Shown here: positions 6,099-10,347 of the stretch, piece by piece
Layout: each line of letters opens with the position of its first letter
Position numbering within the stretch: position 1 is the first letter of the stretch
NCBI GenBank assembly: GCA_002401295.1
Contig: NVSR01000074.1
Span: 1-10,347, forward strand
Origin: SAR324 cluster bacterium
GTDB lineage: Bacteria > SAR324 > XYD2-FULL-50-16
Length of the DNA stretch: 10,347 bases
Direction: 5' to 3'
Position numbers and translations under genes: made by a program
The notes under the pieces: model-generated
The model's database searches: none
What the model was told of the DNA's origin: nothing
Seen by the model: the letters and a program-made list of their open reading frames with translations, nothing else

Positions 6099-6765
6099 GG
6101 CTCAAATCCTGGAAAGGATCAAGGCTGCCTCAGGAGATAGAAAAGACGTCAAGCTAATTGCTGTCTCCAAGACAAAACCCGTAGAATTGATTCTACAGGC
6201 TTTTCAGGCGGGGCAGCGGCGATTTGGGGAAAACAGGGTACAGGAAGCTCGCGACAAACACGGGCAAATGCCTGCTGAAATCGATTGGCACCTGATTGGC
6301 CCCCTCCAGAAAAATAAAGCCAAATATTGCCCTTCGATTTTCTCTACGATTCATAGCCTACACCGCATGGATGTTGCTGAGGCACTCAATAAAAAGTGTC
6401 TGCAATTGAACATCACCTTGGATGTGTTGTTTCAAATGAACCTCACGGAGGAGTCTACTAAATCCGGACTCACGAGTGTGGAGGAGTTGCAACGACTCGC
6501 CGATCAGGTCATGTCCTGTGAAGGCCTGCGCATTAAAGGTCTGATGACGATCGGTAATCCTCTGGCTTCCGACCGAGAAAATCAGGCACTATTTGCCAGC
6601 TTGTATGAAATCAATCAAAAAGAAGCCCAGCGTTTGGGATTACAGGATAGCATGGTCGAACTTTCGACGGGCATGTCCTCTGATTTTGAGTTGGCATTAA
6701 AAGAAGGGGCTACCTATGTGAGAGTTGGCAGTGCTATTTTCGGCAAAAGAAATTACTCCCAGTAG
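6076..6765 (+). CDS. yggS: YggS/PLPBP-family pyridoxal phosphate homeostasis protein
   Basis: A 229-residue single-domain protein with the alanine-racemase-like barrel fold. It binds pyridoxal 5'-phosphate and takes part in vitamin B6 and amino/keto acid homeostasis without known enzyme activity. The PLP lysine is K32 in AVSKTKP. Other family motifs are GENRVQE (51-57), HLIGPLQKNK (72-81), LSTGMSSDF (196-204, phosphate binding) and RVGSAIFGKR (216-225). A ribosome binding site AGGAAAG (6063-6069) lies six bases before the ATG. It follows fabF by 15 bp, so it is probably co-transcribed with it, an unusual partner for this family. Confidence 0.95.
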   Translation: METITERLAQILERIKAASGDRKDVKLIAVSKTKPVELILQAFQAGQRRFGENRVQEARDKHGQMPAEIDWHLIGPLQKNKAKYCPSIFSTIHSLHRMDVAEALNKKCLQLNITLDVLFQMNLTEESTKSGLTSVEELQRLADQVMSCEGLRIKGLMTIGNPLASDRENQALFASLYEINQKEAQRLGLQDSMVELSTGMSSDFELALKEGATYVRVGSAIFGKRNYSQ

Positions 6766-6777
6766 TCTATTCAACTC

Positions 6778-6799
6778 GTTCCCTGCCTTGCTGGGGAAC
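6778..6799 (+). terminator. Hairpin after yggS, possible transcript end
   Basis: GTTCCC (6778-6783) pairs with GGGAAC (6794-6799) and can be extended by two wobble pairs to an 8-bp stem with a 6-base loop. No T tract follows immediately, so it is not a canonical intrinsic terminator. Its place 12 bases after the yggS stop, at the end of the lipid cluster, suggests a transcript 3' end. Confidence 0.35.
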
Positions 6800-6854
6800 A
6801 GGTCTCTCGTGATCCCCCTCCTAAAAAAGTTTCATTCATTTTCCCTTTTAAAAA

Positions 6855-6881
6855 ATCGCAATGCGATGAAAACCCCATAAT
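6855..6881 (+). promoter_or_regulatory. Dyad and -10-like element before the binding-protein gene
   Basis: ATCGCA-A-TGCGAT (6855-6867) is a perfect dyad with 6-bp arms. Nine bases beyond it CATAAT (6876-6881) is a 5/6 match to a -10 box. No -35 box is found at the usual distance, since the dyad occupies that region. This arrangement would suit a promoter that depends on, or is blocked by, a dimeric regulator. The predicted start near 6888 would leave almost no leader before the ATG at 6892. Confidence 0.35.
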
Positions 6882-6891
6882 ATAGTTGATT

Positions 6892-8085
6892 ATGCGAGCG
6901 CGAATTCTAATGCTAGCCTTGATGGTTGTTTCTGTTTTCAATCCCTTGGTTTATGCTTCCCAAGATCAGGTTATTCGTATCGGTTTCATCGGTAGTCTTT
7001 CCGGACCCGTTGCTTTTATGGGCAAACAAACCTTAAGAGGGTTGAAACTAGGGCTGGAATACGGCACTCAAGGGACCATGCGCATCAACGGTAAAAAAAT
7101 CGAACTTTTGGAGCGCGACGATCAGTTCAAACCGGATGTAGGCAAGCAACACTTGATTTCCTATTTTAGGGATGAGCAGGTGGATATCGCAGTTGGCTCC
7201 AGTACTTCGGGAGTAACCAAAGCCATGCTGCCTGTGGCCGAACGATATGGAAAGCTTCTGATCGTGGAGCCGGCACAAGCCAGTTCGATCACAGGAAAAG
7301 ACTGGAACCCATATATTTTTAGGACTGGTTACAATTCTTGGTTCTACGCTGCTTCCAACGCGATGATCAAAGTGCGGCCGGGAACTCATGTCATGATGAT
7401 GGCCCAAAATTATTCTTTCGGGAAAGATACTTTAAACGCCTATAAAAGCACTGTGGAAAGATTGGGAGGCCATTGGGTCGGCGCTGAACTGTTACCCTTC
7501 TCTACCACCGATTTCAAAGCACCCATGCAACGAGTTTTTCAAAAGATGAAAAAGCTCAAAGGCCCCAAGGTCCTTTTCATTGCCTGGGCTGGTTCAGTGA
7601 ATGCTTATGCCAAAGTCTTAAGGGAAAAACCACAGCGCTACGACATCGATACCTATACAGGTGGGAACACCATTCCTATTTTAAAAGGATTCAAAAAGTT
7701 CAAAGGTATGGAGGGAACTTCCTACTATTATTATAAGATTCCTAAAAACCCCATGAACGATTGGCTGACAAAAACTCATTTAGAGCGCTTTAATAGCCCT
7801 CCGGATTTTTTCGTTGCCGGTGGGATGTCCGCTGCCAGCGCAATTTTGACAGCACTAAAAACCGCTAAAACAACGGATGCTAAAAAACTTATTCCCGTGA
7901 TGGAAGGAATGTCCTTTCAAACCCCCAAAGGGGAGATGCAATTCAGAAAGCAGGATCATCAGGCCTTACAGGATTCTTATCACTTCCGCTTGACAACGCA
8001 GAAAGGGGTGGACCATGCCGTACCTGAATTAATTCGTATACTCTCGGGGACAGAAGTCGATATTCCGATTCAAAACCAACCTTAA
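6892..8085 (+). CDS. ABC transporter substrate-binding protein, LivK-like (Peripla_BP_6 type)
   Basis: A 397-residue periplasmic binding protein of the branched-chain-amino-acid/amide type. Residues 1-22 form a Sec signal peptide: Arg at 2 and 4, a hydrophobic core LMLALMVVSV, and a VYA cleavage site after A22. There is no lipobox cysteine, so the mature protein should be soluble in the periplasm. The mature chain opens with VIRIGFIGSLSGPVAFMG, the characteristic first strand and ligand-loop region, followed by ERDDQFKPD and VGSSTSGVTKAMLPVAE. The ligand cannot be told from sequence; members bind amino acids, urea, amides or aromatic acids. A TTG start at 6886 would add two residues. No Shine-Dalgarno is visible. 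The next gene, 10 bp on, is the matching ATPase. Confidence 0.9.
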   Translation: MRARILMLALMVVSVFNPLVYASQDQVIRIGFIGSLSGPVAFMGKQTLRGLKLGLEYGTQGTMRINGKKIELLERDDQFKPDVGKQHLISYFRDEQVDIAVGSSTSGVTKAMLPVAERYGKLLIVEPAQASSITGKDWNPYIFRTGYNSWFYAASNAMIKVRPGTHVMMMAQNYSFGKDTLNAYKSTVERLGGHWVGAELLPFSTTDFKAPMQRVFQKMKKLKGPKVLFIAWAGSVNAYAKVLREKPQRYDIDTYTGGNTIPILKGFKKFKGMEGTSYYYYKIPKNPMNDWLTKTHLERFNSPPDFFVAGGMSAASAILTALKTAKTTDAKKLIPVMEGMSFQTPKGEMQFRKQDHQALQDSYHFRLTTQKGVDHAVPELIRILSGTEVDIPIQNQP

Positions 8086-8095
8086 TACTCTCTTC

Positions 8096-8905
8096 ATGGA
8101 GACGATGATTTCCGCAGTGCCCAGGTCAAGTTTTCCTGCACCTGAAGGCCTCATACTGGAAGTGAGCAACCTGGCCATTCAATTTGGCGGCAATTCCGTA
8201 TTGAGGGATTGCAACCTCCAAGTCAAACAGGGAGACTTTCTCTCCATTATCGGTCCCAATGGTGCGGGTAAATCAACACTCTTTAATCTGATTAGTGGGT
8301 TTTATCGACCCAATAGCGGCTCCATCTATTGGCAAGATCGAGAGATTACTCGCTTCAGTGTGGCCAAAAGGGCCAGGCTTGGTATTGGAAGGTCTTTTCA
8401 AACAGCGGAAGACTACTCCGAAATGACTCTGCTGAAAAATCTCTCCATTCCTATCCGCCAGAAACTGGGCTTGAGCTGGCACTGCTGGCGCTCTGCCCAT
8501 AAATTTGGAGAGGTACGAGATAAAGCGGAATTTTTCTTGGAAAAAGTTAATCTCTCCCACAAAAAAAACCACCTGCCCTCCACCCTCACCTATGGGGAAC
8601 AAAAGAAACTCGATATTGCTATGGTTTTAGCGCAAGAGCCGGTAATCATGCTGCTAGATGAACCCTCTGCTGGCATTGCGCTGGAAGAGGAGTCTATGAT
8701 GCTGGAGTTATTACAGCAATTAAAAGCAGAGGGGAAATACACCATCTTATTGGTAGAACACAAACTCAATCTGGTTTTTGAGCTCTCCGATACAGTGGCG
8801 GTTCTGGATAAGGGGAAGGTCATTGCTCAAGGTAAACCCAACTCCATACGTAATAATCCTGCTGTACAGGCAGCTTATTTAGGTAAGAGATTCCAAACCC
8901 ATTAG
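8096..8905 (+). CDS. ABC transporter ATP-binding protein, LivG-like
   Basis: A 269-residue ATPase subunit of a branched-chain-amino-acid-type importer, located on the inner face of the cytoplasmic membrane. All nucleotide-binding motifs are present: Walker A GPNGAGKS (53-60), Q-loop Q102 in RSFQTAE, signature LTYGEQ (164-169, the LSYGQQ form of LivG), Walker B VIMLLDEP with E189, and switch H222 in LLVEH. About 18 extra residues precede the core. A second ATG at 8105 is possible; neither start has a well-placed Shine-Dalgarno. It lies 10 bp after the binding-protein gene and is surely co-transcribed. No LivH, LivM or LivF gene follows, so the membrane subunits must be encoded elsewhere. ATPase call firm, substrate unknown. 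Confidence 0.93.
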   Translation: METMISAVPRSSFPAPEGLILEVSNLAIQFGGNSVLRDCNLQVKQGDFLSIIGPNGAGKSTLFNLISGFYRPNSGSIYWQDREITRFSVAKRARLGIGRSFQTAEDYSEMTLLKNLSIPIRQKLGLSWHCWRSAHKFGEVRDKAEFFLEKVNLSHKKNHLPSTLTYGEQKKLDIAMVLAQEPVIMLLDEPSAGIALEEESMMLELLQQLKAEGKYTILLVEHKLNLVFELSDTVAVLDKGKVIAQGKPNSIRNNPAVQAAYLGKRFQTH

Positions 8906-8915
8906 TATGAGCAGG

Positions 8916-9025
8916 TTGACGGATTCTCATCAGGCCTATTACCCTACGTTCAATTTCCCCCACCATTAAAAGCCTCATAGTTTTTAGTGGCAGCACTGGT
9001 TACAATCAGTACCAAAAAAGAGGCT
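8916..9025 (+). promoter_or_regulatory. Candidate promoter and structured leader of the DUF169 gene
   Basis: TTGACG (8916-8921) and TATTAC (8937-8942), 15 bp apart, are a weak promoter candidate. Downstream, AGCCTC (8971-8976) pairs with GAGGCT (9020-9025). Inside it TTTTT (8982-8986) can pair with the A run at 9013-9018, and AGTG/CACT (8987-8990 with 8995-8998) forms a small inner hairpin. The result would be a compact branched RNA ending about 50 bases before the start codon. It matches no riboswitch class that I recognise. Confidence 0.3.
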
Positions 9026-9077
9026 ACTGCCCATTAACTGGTAAGAACACACCAATCAACCAATGAGAAAGGGACTT

Positions 9078-9950
9078 ATGACAACGAAAATCAAGGTACT
9101 TTACGATAAGTTAATTGCAGCCATGGGTGTAGAAGGTTTAGAGATTCCTCTAACCGCTGTTAAATTTTTCCCCAAAGGTGTGGAGGTACCACAAGCAGTC
9201 AAAGATTGTATGTTAGCTGATATTACGGTAACCAGTTGCCAAGCTACGAAGCAAAGCTCTCTGGGTGACGCTGTCTGTCTGACCAGGCAGAATGTAGGCT
9301 GCATTGCCGCCTCTATTAGTTTGGGTTTAGTGGGTGAGCATGAAGAAAAACCTTTGCCCGGTCCCCGGATTTATACGGATATCATGAAGGATCAGGCAGG
9401 GGGTGAACTAAGTTTCACACCTCCCTCCCCAGAGGAGTTTACCCAGGGCATTGTTTACGGCTGTCGCGATGCAGGTAGGCCCGACTATGCGCTTTTCGGT
9501 AAAGACGATACAGGTAGGTTTAAAGATGTGGCCACAGCGAAAAAGGCTGTAAGTGAGATGACTGCCATCCAGCCGGCAAACATGCAGGCTGTCTTTTTCT
9601 ATTCTCAAGAGTTTGATGATATTGATTTGGAACCTGATGTGGTGACCCTCAGTGTTCGCCCGGTAGAACTAGCCAGAATCGTGCAGGCTTATTCTTTCAA
9701 AACTGGGGAGCGTATTGAATCCAGTATGGGGGCTGTACGTGTAGTAAACTCTGATTTGATCGTGCGCCCCTACCTTAGTCAGAAGATTAATATTTCTACT
9801 TACTGTGTTGGAGCCAGGTTGATTGCTCAGTTTGAAGCGGACCGATTAGGTATTGGCATGCCTTTTACGGAATTTGAGGTGATCGTCGATGCGATGCAAG
9901 AGTCTAAGGGCGGTTATCCCTTTCATTTATATCCCGGAGCAGCTGAATAA
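9078..9950 (+). CDS. DUF169 (COG2043) family protein
   Basis: A 290-residue protein that fits the uncharacterised DUF169 family by its PLTAVKFF opening, the cysteine-containing segment with TSCQATKQS and VGCIAASISLGL, and the GYPFHLYPG ending. Six cysteines (C44, C54, C67, C75, C129, C243), four within residues 44-75, could bind a metal or react with thiols; this is inference. No signal peptide or membrane helix is seen. The start at 9078 is preferred because AAAGGGA (9068-9074) precedes it; an ATG at 9063 would add five residues and has no such site. The gene ends 14 bp before a cysteine-desulfurase fusion gene, suggesting an operon with a sulfur-related role. The biochemical function of the family is not known to me. 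Confidence 0.78.
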   Translation: MTTKIKVLYDKLIAAMGVEGLEIPLTAVKFFPKGVEVPQAVKDCMLADITVTSCQATKQSSLGDAVCLTRQNVGCIAASISLGLVGEHEEKPLPGPRIYTDIMKDQAGGELSFTPPSPEEFTQGIVYGCRDAGRPDYALFGKDDTGRFKDVATAKKAVSEMTAIQPANMQAVFFYSQEFDDIDLEPDVVTLSVRPVELARIVQAYSFKTGERIESSMGAVRVVNSDLIVRPYLSQKINISTYCVGARLIAQFEADRLGIGMPFTEFEVIVDAMQESKGGYPFHLYPGAAE

Positions 9951-9964
9951 TTCAAAACAGTAAA

Positions 9965-10347
9965 ATGAATAATTATACTAAAATTTTAATTTACCGAATG
10001 GCAGGCTTGACGGGCACAGAGTTATCTGCGGAGCACCTCAAAATCCTGGAATATGTTGCTGACTATTATGAAAGCAATAGTGTTGGTCCCCTTTACCAAA
10101 ATATCAAAAAAAATACGGGCTACACTAAAAAGGAGATTGAGGCTTTATTTCCATATGCCCTGAATTCCGTTTATACATGGGTGGGCATTCCGATCCATTC
10201 CACGAACCATATCTGCAAACCGGCTGCCGGGGTGCAAGCGGATGATTATCGGGAGGTTTATCTCGATCACAACGCTACCACCTATTTGCGAGATGAAATC
10301 AAAAGTATTTTGATCCGTCACATCAAACAAGAAAACAGTTATGGCAA
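9965..10347 (+). CDS. DsrC/TusE-like domain fused to a NifS/IscS-type cysteine desulfurase (3' end outside window)
   Basis: The first 127 residues of a longer protein. Residues 17-87 resemble the helical core and C-terminus of DsrC/TusE sulfur carriers: LSAEHLKILEYVADYYES corresponds to LSPEHWEVVRFVRDFY of E. coli TusE, EALFPYA to YRLFPKG, and GIPIHSTNHIC to GLPKPVKCI. C84 sits where the reactive C-terminal cysteine of that family lies. The upstream second cysteine of true DsrC is absent, and so is the usual N-terminal beta-hairpin. From about residue 97, EVYLDHNATTYL followed by ENSYGN matches the start of class V cysteine desulfurases (YLDNNATTP, then GNPSS), PLP enzymes that release sulfur from cysteine. 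The PLP lysine and catalytic cysteine lie beyond the window. No Shine-Dalgarno is visible. Desulfurase call firm, DsrC/TusE call moderate. Confidence 0.8.
   Translation, partial: MNNYTKILIYRMAGLTGTELSAEHLKILEYVADYYESNSVGPLYQNIKKNTGYTKKEIEALFPYALNSVYTWVGIPIHSTNHICKPAAGVQADDYREVYLDHNATTYLRDEIKSILIRHIKQENSYG

Noticed and set aside
1..10347. CRISPR array, insertion sequence or phage genes
   Set aside because: No regularly spaced repeats, transposase, terminal inverted repeats or phage proteins were seen on either strand.

Overview
The window looks like chromosomal DNA of a Gram-negative bacterium: moderate GC, dense gene packing, a periplasmic binding protein with a Sec signal peptide, a PilZ-type c-di-GMP receptor, and CCA encoded in the tRNAs. 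Deltaproteobacteria in the broad sense or Nitrospinota would fit, but no marker here fixes the lineage and this is only an impression.

Layout. (1) Positions 1-152 carry two identical tRNA-Asn(GTT) genes in tandem, the first cut by the window edge. (2) Positions 278-1106 hold a small thioredoxin-fold [2Fe-2S] ferredoxin on + and, convergent with it, a two-domain DUF104-like/PilZ protein on -. (3) Positions 1107-1751 are about 645 bp without a credible gene, holding several short perfect dyads and, at the right end, a near-consensus sigma70-type promoter. (4) Positions 1752-6765 are a fatty-acid/phospholipid synthesis cluster: DUF177 (YceD)-rpmF-plsX-fabG-acpP-fabF-yggS. rpmF is a 59-residue gene with a GTG start. 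The fabH and fabD genes that usually lie between plsX and fabG are absent. Two RNA hairpins flank acpP, and a third encloses the yggS start codon. (5) Positions 6892-8905 encode a branched-chain-amino-acid-type (LivK-like) binding protein and a LivG-like ATPase, with no permease beside them. (6) Positions 9078-10347 encode a DUF169 protein followed 14 bp later by the start of a fusion protein: a short DsrC/TusE-like sulfur-carrier domain joined to a NifS/IscS-type cysteine desulfurase, cut by the window end.

How the parts fit. Region 4 makes ribosomal protein L32 and supplies acyl-phosphate (PlsX), the acyl carrier (AcpP) and two elongation-cycle enzymes (FabG, FabF), so it couples lipid synthesis to growth. 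Region 5 is an incomplete uptake system. Region 6 is the most unusual part: a sulfur-relay acceptor-like domain fused to the enzyme class that donates persulfide sulfur, next to a cysteine-rich protein of unknown function.

Several start sites were chosen over longer TTG- or ATG-initiated alternatives. About half of the genes show a Shine-Dalgarno sequence and the rest show none.
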